A stretch of 64,000 nucleotides of DNA from Haplosporangium gracile (taxonomy: Eukaryota > Mortierellomycota > Mortierellomycetes > Mortierellales > Mortierellaceae), in the NCBI GenBank assembly GCA_015499985.1, contig JAAAUF010000034.1:1-64000 (forward strand), in the 5' to 3' direction. Both the position numbers and the translations under genes were made by a program. Position 1 is the first letter of the stretch. Each line of letters opens with the position of its first letter. Below the pieces are notes generated by a model. That model was not told the DNA's origin, ran no database searches, and saw nothing but the letters and a program-made list of their open reading frames with translations. Below, piece by piece: positions 12,322-23,193 of the stretch.

Positions 12322-13713
12322 CTAGACGATTCTGCCGGTGACATGAGGGTTATGGCTCGGATGACCCATATCAAACAGGCTGTCCTCCCCTACTCCTTCT
12401 TCCTGGATCTGGGGACGCCGTTTCTCAACCTCAAGCACATGTAGGTCAGGTGCGCTGCCGTTTGACGAGGAAGGAGTCGATCTCTCACCACCGTTACTAC
12501 TAAAGGTACTGCTGCCACTGCTACTGGTATTTTTACGGCTGGAAAAGGACCACTCGCTCTCATTGGATTCATGGCGTTCATTATCCCCTGTAGAAGAGAC
12601 ATGCGGGTTGTGGCTCGATTGGCCAATGTTAAACAAGCTGTCCTCCCCTACTCCTTCCTCCTGAATCTGAGGACGGCGTTTTTCGATCTCGCGCAGGTCT
12701 GGTGTACTACCGCTCAATGATGCACCAACGGTCGAACATTCGCCCTTGGGGCCATAGACGTCGCTCTTCTCGGCAGCAGGTGACTGCGATTGAGACGGCG
12801 GCAGGTTGATGACGCGGGGTTGGCGGAATGTGGGATGGTGTCGTAACGAGGCCATGGGTGAACCAGGAGTAACAGGCGAGCTTACAGCAGCAGGGGTGTA
12901 TGGTCCTGCCCAATCCTGAAACACACTCTGATCCATGACAGATTGAGGATGGAGTCGGTCGGTCCAAGGTCCTGGGTGCATTCCGCTAAGATGTCTGTTG
13001 TGGTACCAGGTGGGCAAGAAATCGCTCTGGTTCGTAGTCGCCTCGATGTGTTTCTCTTCACGGTCGAGGCGGTCGTTTCGGTGGCCCAGGGTATCAGTCA
13101 GGAGACGGAGTTGTTCGGTAAGCTCGCCCTTTTCCTTCCTGTGCTCTTTCCGACGACCAAAGCGAGTGTACTTCATGAAAAGAGCACCAGCGGCGAATCC
13201 GATGATCAGAGCTCCCGCAATAGCGAATCCGAACAGGAGACCGGTCACTGAACTGGGCACAAGCGTGTAGGAACCTGCCAAAGATGCTGATGATGCTGTT
13301 GGTGTAATGACGCCACGAAAGGAAGTTGGAGAGCCGGGTTGCAATGTGATGCCTGCGAGTGTTTCGCTAGAAGCTGTTGTTGTTGTTGTTGTTCCTCCGA
13401 GAAGAGCAGAAGTAGCGATGCTGCCAATTGGAGCAATAATCCCGGGCTCGGAGGTAGGAACTACTACTACTACTACTCCTTCTCCTCCATTGTCGGTGAA
13501 GGTTGGGTTTGCTGTGGGTTCTTTAGGGTTGTTGGTTGGCACTGAGAGGTCTTGAGTTGTTGTTCTGCCTGGTCGTCCTGGGTAAAGTGGTTCTGTTCTG
13601 GTGGGTATTGCCCAGGATGGAAAGTCTGTGAAGACAAAAGTTCCAGTAATGGGGTTTGGGTAGGCGGTCGGGGTGTCCGTGGTCGATGCTGGGAGTGTTT
13701 CGAAGAGTTCCAT
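12322..13713 (-). CDS. Ser/Thr-rich single-pass membrane protein with duplicated cytoplasmic tail motif
   Basis: One exon encodes 463 residues. Residues 1-155 are rich in Thr, Ser and Pro, as in O-glycosylated fungal cell-surface proteins, with no obvious N-terminal signal peptide. A hydrophobic helix at about 157-180 is followed by KYTRFGRRKEHRK, which by the positive-inside rule places the C-terminus in the cytoplasm. Next comes a predicted amphipathic stretch, GELTEQLRLLTDTLG, which is almost identical in the protein at 48744. The tail carries two near-identical copies of a motif: EKRRPQIQEEGVGEDSLF followed by an SHNPHV element, the second copy close to the C-terminus. Its paralogues are the broken gene at 48744-49952, the fragment at 50339-50463 and, through the tail motif only, the gene at 53804. 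Function is unknown; the layout resembles wall-sensor or mucin-like receptors. Confidence 0.85.
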   Translation of the reverse strand: MELFETLPASTTDTPTAYPNPITGTFVFTDFPSWAIPTRTEPLYPGRPGRTTTQDLSVPTNNPKEPTANPTFTDNGGEGVVVVVVPTSEPGIIAPIGSIATSALLGGTTTTTTASSETLAGITLQPGSPTSFRGVITPTASSASLAGSYTLVPSSVTGLLFGFAIAGALIIGFAAGALFMKYTRFGRRKEHRKEKGELTEQLRLLTDTLGHRNDRLDREEKHIEATTNQSDFLPTWYHNRHLSGMHPGPWTDRLHPQSVMDQSVFQDWAGPYTPAAVSSPVTPGSPMASLRHHPTFRQPRVINLPPSQSQSPAAEKSDVYGPKGECSTVGASLSGSTPDLREIEKRRPQIQEEGVGEDSLFNIGQSSHNPHVSSTGDNERHESNESEWSFSSRKNTSSSGSSTFSSNGGERSTPSSSNGSAPDLHVLEVEKRRPQIQEEGVGEDSLFDMGHPSHNPHVTGRIV

Positions 13714-15002
13714 GGCTTGATGAAAGGGCTGAAAGAATGTTGTGTCGTAAAGAATATTAGGCTGTTAAATGAGCGGGCAAGACAGATCGTCAAGGGAAGG
13801 GGTCGTGAGGAGGCAGGGAGGTCGTTAAGAACAAGGTATGACTGAGAGATGATGAAGAGGATGAAGAGGAGGAAGGAGAGAACAAAAAGAAAAAAAAGAA
13901 AAAAAAAAAAGAGTATAGTGTGTCAGATTGTAGCATGACATATTTTATTTTATTTTTTGGTTTACTGCAAAAGAGCAGTTGAAAGACGAAAAAAATGTTG
14001 AAAGAGACGTTTCGAGGGTAATTGGGTCTCCGGCTTGCATGGTCGTGATATTCAAGAATGGCTGAGAGTGAATGAGAGATACATTGTGGTCAAAGAATGG
14101 TTTGATTTCCATCTCTCTCTTTTTAGACATCATTGCCAGTCCGCTCATCGAAGAAAAAAAAAAAAAAAAGAGCTCAGAAAAAGAGAGACGTTTGGTTGGG
14201 TCACGACAGTACAACCGTTGCAAGTAGAGAACTCTGACCTTTAATTTCATATCCTGTGATTGTAAAAAAGGGACCAATATGTGAGCACACATTCTTTTTT
14301 TTTTCTCTCTTATCCTCTCCTCTGGACCGCTCTCAGCCATCAACAAGCACCTCTCATCCCTCATGCTTTCTTGATTCCTTTTGACTTTTTAGTTTTTTGC
14401 CGATCCAAAAAGGTTTCTTTCTTGCATTATTTGTTCGTTTGCTTCTATTGTTTTACGCCCCCTCTCTCGCAGATTTGTAATGCAGAAATGCAACACTCTA
14501 ATGCGGAAGAATCACCTTTTTTCCCGTTTTTCTGGATATGCATCTAGAATGATGCAAGAAAACGAATACCATTGGTACTCGGATGTGGATACCAATTATT
14601 CTTGGGTGACTGAAAAAGTACAAGAAAGAAAAGTGGAAATCCGTGAGTCGTTGTTTACTCATTTGTATTGCTTGGACACCACCCACTGACGAGTTGACGT
14701 CTTCAAGATGAGAGCCCTATCGTGATCGATCGGGTCGTTGTATGAATCTCAAATGGATGAATCTCAAATGAATGATCATGGTGGTTCAAATAAAAAAAAA
14801 TAACGTGGGTGGGGCATGCCTTCCTCTACAGTTATTGCCTATGGCTCAAAGGCAATAACTGTGCGAGATCACTACGAACGCCTGAAATTGTTTGATCGAT
14901 TTTGTAAAAATTGATCAACGGTCGACACTACTAAGAGCCTCGCTCACGTCTATTCTCTATTGTTATCCTATTTTTCACACAACAGCAGCAACGGGAACAG
15001 AA
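13714..15002. other. Divergent spacer between membrane-protein and GST genes
   Basis: No gene was recognised. It serves as the shared upstream region of the divergent genes at 13713 (-) and 15003 (+). It holds purine-rich tracts around 13850-13910 and 14150-14190, a 14-base direct repeat ATGAATCTCAAATG at about 14739 and 14757, and the perfect hairpin listed separately. Confidence 0.6.
14828..14862. promoter_or_regulatory. Perfect 13-bp inverted repeat upstream of the GST gene
   Basis: ACAGTTATTGCCT (14828-14840) is followed by a 9-base loop and then by its exact reverse complement AGGCAATAACTGT (14850-14862). It lies 140 bp before the GST start codon at 15003. It could be a dimeric regulator site, a hairpin in the leader, or the trace of a small element. 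Function is unknown. Confidence 0.55.
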
Positions 15003-15961
15003 ATGTCTAAATTGATACTTCCTGCCGCCAAAAAGGCGTCGTCCAAGATCCTCAGCGAAGTAACGAAAGTCACCTCTTCAAAGTTCCAAGTCGCCTACTT
15101 TAATTTTCATGGCCGCGCAGAATCAACTCGATACCTATTGGCACATGCCGGAGTTCCATGGAAGGAGACTGTCTTTGTAAAGAGCTACGCGAAGCGTCCA
15201 TCTTTGTTTTTCTGTATTTTTGAACGTCCGCCTCCATCAATTACCCGGGTTTTCAATCCGCTTGAATACTTACCGCTCCTCTTGCTTCTTGTCCATGATT
15301 TTATTTTATTTTTCTTTTCAGGACCGACCGACGGACCCAGAATGGCAGCGACAGAAACCAAAGACCCCTTACAAATGTCTACCCGTCGTGTACGAGGCAA
15401 CGTCCTCGGGAGCAGTGCTCGAGATATCAGAGGTCCTGCCAATCGAGCGGTATCTGGCGGACAAGTTTGGATTGGCAGGATCTGATCCCTGGGAGAGGTT
15501 CCAGGTGGAGCAAGCAGTCTCGTCGATCGAGAGCAGTCAATTGATGTACCACTCCAAAGTCGTTTTACTGAACTGGCCCTCACCGGGTGCCGCGGATTCG
15601 AGCGAGAATCAGATAAAGAGACAGTGGCGTGCGGAGGACGCAAATCGGTTCTATGAGACTGGATTGAAGAATTTTGCCGACATCTATGAAGAGAAGCTGC
15701 ATGAGAATGGGGGGAGGATGGAATGGACATTATGTTGGTGACATGATATCACTGGCGGACATCAGAGCCACCGTGCTGATAGATCGATTGATGCTATTGA
15801 GACCTGAGGGAGCGAACCCGGTACCGCTGTCAAAGGACAGGACACCAAACTTATGGCGTGTTCGAGAGTCAGTTCATCAGATCCCTGCAATTACTCGGTG
15901 GACAGAGTCAAAGAGGTACCAAGCCCTGGATGCCTTGACGAAAAAGTACTTTGGTATGTGA
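15003..15961 (+). CDS. Sigma-like glutathione S-transferase with apparent frameshift
   Basis: The family conjugates glutathione to electrophiles. Exon 1 (15003-15176) holds an N-terminal extension and the thioredoxin-fold start QVAYFNFHGRAESTRYLLA, whose Tyr is the usual catalytic position of sigma-type GSTs. An intron (15177-15321) is followed by exon 2 with the LPVVYE and IERYLADKFGL glutathione-site strands and helices. The frame is lost at a run of six G (15709-15714): the upstream frame would stop at 15739-15741, while the helical C-terminus, NGHYVGDMISLADIRA and onward to the stop at 15959-15961, continues in the next frame. Removing one G restores an ORF that aligns along its length with the intact paralogue at 23194-24056. 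This may be a recent loss-of-function mutation or a sequencing error. The start at 15003 is chosen because the upstream in-frame sequence is not conserved in the paralogue. Confidence 0.8.
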
Positions 15962-16400
15962 GAAAAGAATGATCGTTCTTGCGTCTGAGTTTTTCAGGTG
16001 TTTGACAAAAGCAAGAGGCGTCGACATAAAAAAAGCCCTCTCACACACACTCTCTCTCTCCCTAAATTTCTATGACCTTTTGTCACACGCAATAGTTAAA
16101 GCATGCAATGCACGCATTAGAGGGTCTAAGTAAGCCCTAAAAGAATTAGGATTTGCCATCCATTCGATGCAAGGATACTATCCCGCATGCATGTGAGCCC
16201 AGCCAGGGCAGGTATTTTTTATTTTCAATTGCGACTGTCAAAAATGTTGCAAAAAAGATGCTAATGCCTAGACTCTTCCTCTCAAGGATGCTTTTTTTCG
16301 CGCACCTAGAGATATCGCGTTCTAGTAATTGTGAATTGAAAAGGTTTATAGTCGGATTGCAAAACACGATCAAAGAAGAAAAAAAAAAAGCAAACTCTAT
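15962..16400. other. 3'-3' spacer
   Basis: This short spacer separates the convergent GST (+) and first Sel1 gene (-). It contains CT-rich and A-rich tracts and no credible ORF. Confidence 0.6.
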
Positions 16401-18358
16401 TTAGTGTGACCAATAAAATGTATGTTGTGCTTTGAGGGTCTCATAGGCTTCACGCGCACCCTTGTACCCTCCATCGGCAGCTTTGAGGTACCAATTCATG
16501 GCGAGGGAGCTGTTCCAGAAATGCTTAGAACTATACATGATACCAAGGTTGAACATCGACGGTATATGTCCTTGTCTAGCCGCCCTGAGGAACCAATACA
16601 GAGCCTCCTCGTAGTCTTGCACAACACCCCGACCCTTGAAGAAGAGGACCGCGAGACAGGACTGCGCCTCGACATGACATTGTTCGGCAGCCTTGTAGAA
16701 CCAGGGCACGGCCTTTTCATCGTCCTGTGGAACACCTAGACCATTGGTATGCACGATTCCAACGTGGAACTGGGCGTCGCGGTGGCCCTCAGCAGCAGCC
16801 TTTTGGAAGTGCTTCATGGCCTCAGAGTGGTCCTTGTGAACACCGCCTTGGCCGTCAAAGTACATGGACCCGAGCTTGAACTGAGCTTCAACATGTCCTT
16901 GGCTGGCGGCCTTTCGGAACCACCCGCAGGCCTTGAATCCGTCCTTGGGTATCCCCTGGCCTTGTGAGTATAAAAGGGCAAGGCTGAACTGGGCTGGTGC
17001 ATGGCCCTGATCGGCGGCCTTGCGATACCATCGAGAGGCTTCTGCAATATCCACCTCCTCTACTCCCCAACCTTGAGCATACATGAACCCGAGGTTCTTT
17101 TGTGCATCTGCGAGCCCCCGGTTGGCGGCCTTGCGGTACCATTCAACAGCCGCAATGTCATCCTCTTGGGCACCACCTTGACCCATCTCGTACAACAGCC
17201 CAATCTCGCACTCTGCTCCTGCATGACCTTGCTCGGCAGCCTTGCGAAACCAACCCATTGCCGACTCGTAACTTTGGAAAAGTCCGTCGGAACCATTCTT
17301 ATAGGCAGTTGCCAGCCTGAACTGTGAGCGGGAATCTCCCTCCTGGGCCTTGACAAAGGTGTAGGTAATGTCCTCTGCGATATCGTGAGTGCTGTCAAGG
17401 TAAGAAAGACGATGATTCTGCATGGATCGAATGTTGTTTGGAGGCATGACCTTGGCCGCTGAGGTGTTGTTGTTGCTGCCTTCCGAGCTCCTGTCGCCGA
17501 TATCAGTGTAATTTTTAAACAGTTTGTCAGTATCGTCGGCAAAGTAGTCGGGGACGAGATCGTACGCTCTAGATGATGTGGCTGAAGCAGAAGGAGGTGG
17601 TGATTGAGGTGGCGACAAGAGGACAGAATGAAGCGGTGGCTGAGGTGCTGGCCGTGATGTAGGTCTAGATGCCAGCCGCCTTGATGGCTTGGATTGCGAA
17701 AGAGGAAGTGGTTTGGACGCATGTAATTGTGATGTCTGAGACGCCGGCAGGAGTACTGACTGAAGCGCCGGCCCTGGAACCAGTTCAGATACTGGTTGAG
17801 CTGGCGACTCAAGTAGCGGCGGAGATGTTGACCGAGGTGGCGATTGAGGCGGAGTCAGAGTCGCTGGTACTGTAGTAGTGCACACTAATGGATCATCCAC
17901 AAGCACGTCCAGGACGGTGTGTGGCACAGCGGCAATGCGAAGAGGTTCGAGACTAAAATGAAAAAAAAAATGTGGAAAAAAGGGGGAAAACAAAGCCGTC
18001 GCTCGTATTACAACCACAATCTTGTTTTTTCTTTTGTTTCAGAATAAATACGGCACAGCAAAGCACAAAAAAAAATGAGGACAACTTACTTTCTGAAATC
18101 TTTGTCCTTCAGAAAGGGTAGAACCTTGATACCACGGCGAATGTTTACGGCGTTCTTGAAGGCGCTCAGAATATCATCCCAAAGGACAATGTCTTTTCCG
18201 TCAGAGTCCAGACGGACCTCGATTTGGACGATCTCTGAATTCGACGGCAGTGTGGTTGGAAAGGCAGAAGGAGCAGCGCCAGCAGAGGACAGGTTATTCT
18301 TATAAATGGGGCGTATCGCCTGGGCCCCTTCCTGAGGATCTTTATGCTTGATCAACAT
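16401..18358 (-). CDS. Sel1-repeat protein A with shared N-terminal module
   Basis: Two exons (18358-18090 and 17952-16401) join in phase to give about 606 residues. Exon 1 encodes a compact module of about 90 residues with the pattern IVLWDDILSAFKNAVNIRRG followed by VLPFLKDKDF; it continues across the intron into LEPLRIAAVPHTVLDVLVDD. A Pro/Ser/Gln-rich linker of roughly 170 residues follows, and then about nine Sel1 repeats of about 36 residues (pattern A..WYRKAA.QGHA.AQ..LG.MY..G.GV) running to the C-terminus. Sel1 repeats form TPR-like solenoids that bind proteins. There is no membrane segment. Genes B and C directly downstream carry the same module and intron, so this is a tandem duplication. 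The cellular role is unknown; adaptor or signalling scaffold is the family expectation. Confidence 0.88.
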
Positions 18359-18750
18359 GACCTCGACGAGTTATATAAGAGAGTAAACGAGTTGTTGCTG
18401 TTGTCCAAAAGGGTGACAGAGTTGGTTATGTATCGAGGAATTCGAGGTGAGAAAGGGGGAGACAAAAGGGGGAGAGAATACTTGACTGGGCGAGAGATAG
18501 AATGTATGAGTGATTGAAGGATGAAGGAGAAAACAGCAGATGTGAAAGAAAAGAGAGAAAGAGAGAGAGGTGGTGAAGAAGGAAGAAGTGAGGGAAGAGA
18601 GAAAAAGGTCAAAGATGTGGAGAATAAGAACTGGAAACAAAAGAAACAAGTGACGTGGGATATGGTCGAGTTTAACATCATGGCACATCAACGCATGGCG
18701 TGCATTGGGCGGTCTGCTAACAGTCACATTCGCAGTGTTACACTTTACTT

Positions 18751-20293
18751 TCAAAAGGTTAAATCAGGATCATGTCCTTCTTTCTGGAGATCCTCATAGG
18801 CCTCCCGTGCAAGCTCATGCCCTCCTTTGGCGGCCTTAAAGAACCATCCCATAGCCTTGCTCTGGGTCACGGGAACTCCTTCACCCGTAAAGTACATGCA
18901 GCCAAGGTTGAACTGAGCACTAGCATCGTCCTGCCTGGCAGCCTTCATGAACCACTCCAAGGCTAGTTCACTGTTCTTCTCAACACCGTCGCCTTTGACG
19001 TAGAGAGTACCAAGGTTGGACTGAGCCTTCGCCAGGCCTTTTTCGGCGGCCTTTTGATACCACTCGGCGGCCATCGTACTGTCCTTCTTAACGCCACGAC
19101 CTTCCTCGAAGAATAGACCGACGTTGTACTGAGCTATAATATCGTCTTGTAAGGCAGCTCGGAGAAACCAATGTTTTGCTGCCAGGTCGCTCTGCTGATA
19201 TCCGTTCGAACCATCTCTGTAAGCCTCAGCTAGCTTGACCTGTGCACTAACTTGTCCTGCTTTAGCGTTGATTTGGGTGTTAGTGCTGACAAGGGTGATG
19301 GATATGGGTTTGTCCGTGGCTGAAATTTGGTGTCCTTGCTGTGTATGAGTGCTGGGTGAAGGGTTGGCCGTGGTTGGAGTATCGGTGTTAGTGTGGGTTT
19401 GGGTACTGGTGCTGATCTTGGCGCCGGTGGAATCGCTGGAGACTACTAGAGGTATATTGGGTTGCTCTGAGCCGACGCTGGATTGCTTTCGTTTTATGTC
19501 TGAGATGTCATTGAGAAGTTGCGTGTTTCTTCCTGACCGAACATTCGCTTGCACAGATTGAGATGTAGGTGATGTTATTTCCGACTGAGATGATGATAAA
19601 GGTGGCGACGGGGGTGGTGACTGAAGTGTCGACTGAAGTGTCGACTGAGGCGCCGTTTGCGATGCTGTTTGCGATGCTGTCTGAAGCACTGGTTTAGGTG
19701 CCGACTGGACTTTTGGTTGAACCATCGATTTAGGTGCTAATAGAACTTTTGACGGAGGCGCAGGTCTTGGTGCCAATTGGGATGCTGAGCGGGGCACTAG
19801 CAGATTCGCTGAGTGAGGAGATAACTGAGATTTTGCTGTAGGCGCCACGTGAAATGCTCGTAGGACTGCTGTGACAAGGTCTATCTGCATCAATGGCGTT
19901 TCCAAGTAAACGTCCAGGACAACATTGGGCCTAGCAGTAAGGCAAAGAGGTTCGAGCCTATAACAGTTGCGGACAAAATTCTTGCGCGTAAGACTTTTTT
20001 ATTCTGCAAATATATAAATCGCGAGATATTTACATGGCACATTATAAATACCTTTTTCTATCACTGCCTCTCACGAAAGAAAGAAGTTCGGATCCGTGGC
20101 GGATATTCAGCGCGTCCTTAAAGGCAAACACGATATCCTCCCAATAAAAAATCTCTTCACCCGTATCGCTCAAGTGGAGGGCGACATGAACCACGTTCGG
20201 GTCTGTGACGGTCGCAAGGCTTGGTGTGCTGATATTAAAGACGGGGCGTATGGCTTGGACGCAAGGCCGAATATTTACTTCTTCACGCGACAT
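18751..20293 (-). CDS. Sel1-repeat protein B with shared N-terminal module
   Basis: Exons 20293-20052 and 19957-18751 join in phase (the donor GGTATTT leaves AG, completed by G) to give about 482 residues. The N-terminal module has EIFYWEDIVFAFKDALNIRHG and, after the intron, LEPLCLTARPNVVLDVYLET, matching genes A and C. The linker (about 100-310) contains short degenerate repeats of Ala-Pro-Lys and Thr-Ala-Ser-Gln/Thr-Leu-Gln-Ser type. Five Sel1 repeats follow, for example AAEWYQKAAEKGLAKAQSNL. The first in-frame ATG of the second exon lies inside the conserved module, so the real start must be in exon 1. It differs from gene A mainly in the linker and in repeat number. Confidence 0.85.
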
Positions 20294-20491
20294 GGAATTT
20301 CCAGTTGCCTTTGATGTGGACGCAGTTCTCGATGAAAGACGATTGAAGGAAAAAGAAAAGAGCGTGCTGAGTGAATGGGTGTGACAGGAGAGGTTGAGAT
20401 GAAAGTTCAGACATGCATTTTTTTTCTTTGATTGGTGTGTGGCTAAATAACGTCACGAGAAATTGAGCCAAAAATTTTCAGAAATAGTGCA

Positions 20492-21943
20492 CTACGGTAC
20501 TTCGACTGGGAGACAATAGCCTTCTTCTCTGAGTCTTACTATATATCTCCGAGAGCGGAAGCATCCAGCGTTGGCTGCCTTGAGATACCATTCAATGGCC
20601 ATGAGTTTGTCCGCGGGAACTCCTTGGCCACGCTCGTAAATGGTGGCGATGTTGTATTGGGCATTTCTTTCCCCTTGAATGGCAGCTTTCATGTACCACT
20701 CAAAGACCTTAGTGAGATCCTTTGGTATCGAGAATCCTTCGTCATAGTACCCTGCCATCTCCATCTGGGCTTTAATATGACCCTGGTTGGCTGCCTTGAG
20801 ATACCACTCTATTGCTGTCTCGTCACTGCAGGAGAACCCATCGTAGCCCTTTCTGTAAGTTTGAGCAAGCTCATACTGCGATTCGGCGTTTCCTTGCTTC
20901 GCCTTGGCGACGATATCTGCCGTATACGCGGACATAGCCTTGATGTCACTCTCAGTCAAAAATGATTGCTCTTGTTCGAAAGGAATGGCGGCAGGAACCT
21001 TGATGTTATCCTGGTCGTTGTTGCATGGGTGCTCGAAGCTGCTGTCGTCGGACTTTGTGTGAACGTTGGCGATGTAAAGGGAAGCTGATACCGGGTTAAT
21101 AGCACCTGGTGGCCAGCTCTTTGTGAGCGCATCCACATGCCACAGCGTCAGGGTCTCAGTAGCCGCTGACGTCGGATGTTGGGAATGAGACGTGTCTGTG
21201 GGGCTAATGGAGCTAATGTCGATGTTGTTCTAATTAGAACCCTGCTGTTCCTGTCGTTGAGGAATGTCGCCTGGAAGTTGAACCTTAACTGAACTGTTGC
21301 AATTGTTGGAAGCGCGCGCAGGGATTGAAGGCGAGTTGTAGATGGACTCGAATTCTTTGGCGAAGCCGCATGCCATGTTCCTACTGAGACCTTGCACAGT
21401 CTCTTCCGTAAGAGACACCAATTGCGTCATCGACTGAGAGGACGATTGCTGAGACACCGCCTGGAGTGCAACCTGGAGTGCAGCCAGGGCCGCTGTCAAT
21501 ATAGCGTCCTGCTTCTCCGAGGATTCTTCAATATATACGTCCAAAACCGCGTCTGGTACGGCAGCAATACAACGAGGTTCGATACTAGGAATATGCGAAC
21601 AAAAAACATTGTCAGCTAGGTATCTATATGTTCACAGCGGTGTATGTGGATGAATACCTATAAACCAAATAATGACGAACGAGGAAGAGACATACAGCAT
21701 ATAGTCGGTTCCTCGAAGGAAAGGAAGGACATAGCACCCTTGACGGATGTTAACCGCGTCCTTGTACGCAAACAAGACATCCTCCCAAATAACAATCTCT
21801 CGTCCTGAAGGATCCAGATAGATAGCGACGGAAAGAATCTCTGTATCCGGAAGTGCGTTAGTGGCAGGTAAAGTGCCAGTCGTGTACACGGGTCGTACCG
21901 CTTGGACTCGTTCTTGAGACTGATTCTTTTGTTCCACTAACAT
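20492..21943 (-). CDS. Sel1-repeat protein C, interrupted by an in-frame TAG
   Basis: Exon 1 (21943-21696) encodes the shared module (EIVIWEDVLFAYKDAVNIRQG). Exon 2 starts at 21584 with IEPRCIAAVPDAVLDVYIEE, again matching genes A and B. The same frame runs to 20492 and ends with about four Sel1 repeats (for example AIEWYLKAANQGHIKAQ), but a single TAG lies in frame at 21232-21230 (codon 201, after GSN). Both flanks read on as ordinary protein in one frame, 446 residues in all if the stop is ignored. Either the gene is a young pseudogene, or a short in-frame intron removes the TAG; a 60-nt candidate from GTTAAG to AATTAG exists but its donor is weak. If translation ends at TAG, only the N-terminal module and linker are made. 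Confidence 0.7.
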
Positions 21944-23193
21944 TATTCTGGAAGTCTTCTGGCGCGTATGTTGTTGAATGAATTACTTGCTTGGCAAAGT
22001 GATGGGGAAAAAAAAGAGGAAGCTGTTGTTGCGAGTGTGCTGAGAGACTGGGGGCGACATGAAGGTGACAGAGGGACAAAGAAAAGATGAAATTAAGGGG
22101 TTCTGGTGATCGTTTTTTCTTCTAATCTTAATGGGCGTTGAGCATAGTGTGCGCATGGGACAGGTTTTTTTTTTTGTAAAAGGCAACATCGGGCGCAATG
22201 CGCAAAGCTATATGACGATACACTTTCTTTTTTTTTTCTTTTCCTTGTCTTTCCATGAATTGCCTCTTGGTTTGTTTTTGAATCGTTGTTGTCGTCGCGT
22301 TCGTTTATTATCTCGTTGTTCAGTGGTTACCGATAAAGCTTAGTTTCAGTTTCTTGTCCTTGAATTCCTTCATCACTAAAAAGAATACATATATTTGTCT
22401 ATCTGGGGTAGGGTTCTGACCGCCTTCTGATATTTTTACTAGTTTTCTTTAGATCTTGTCAATTACAGAGGCTTTGGGTAGCAAACTCTTCATAGCTGAG
22501 AAGGTCTAACCATAAACAAAAGGCGGTTAGAGCCCTAGTCTGGGGCGATCAACTCACTTCTGGCAGTCGACAACAAGCGATCGTCAATCTGTTAACCATA
22601 CGTGACTGATAGACGTTTGAATCTTTTTGCGTCTTTCGCTTCTTACTAGCAAAAGCATACATTTCTACTCGCTTACTCGCAAGCACTAAATCGTGGACTA
22701 GAGACCCGCTAGAATGAGGGACAAGATACGTGAGAACGTAGCCTAGCTCACTGTTTACATTAACAAGTTATGCTCCACTCAAGAATTACGCTAACTAAAG
22801 GGAACAGTGCGGGTCGTGGCCGTCATTATGTTTATCCAGAGCATGCATAATATGCAGCCTGTCTCGCACTTTCATCCTCCAAATCCTGCCTCTCTTTCTC
22901 TCCCGATCTTGTCCCTTCACCCCTGACTACGCGTTGCCATGACCTTCTCCCCTCCATTGCTGCTTGCCTTTTTGTTCAAAAGTCACTAATACGGTTTTTT
23001 TTTCGAATTTGAGTTGTCAATGAAAGCGTGGGAACCACAATTTTCAGGGAGGAGATTTTTTACATTTTTCTCATTTATTTTGCTATGTTATTTTTCAGGA
23101 AGGGGGTATGTAGCATGAAATGATGATAAGAAGAGGGGGAAAAAAAGTGAGACTTCACTCAACAGCACGAGAAAAGAGTCTCAGTTCTGGCAT
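21944..23193. other. Spacer between Sel1 cluster and second GST
   Basis: About 1.25 kb with no credible ORF. It is A/T-rich, with T-tracts at 22159-22168 and 22227-22238, and contains the promoter of Sel1 gene C. No repeats or mobile-element ends were recognised. Confidence 0.55.

Noticed and set aside
22400..22800. tRNA gene, suggested by GGTTAGAGCCC-like and TCTAACC pieces
   Set aside because: No cloverleaf with matching acceptor, anticodon and T arms could be built by eye.
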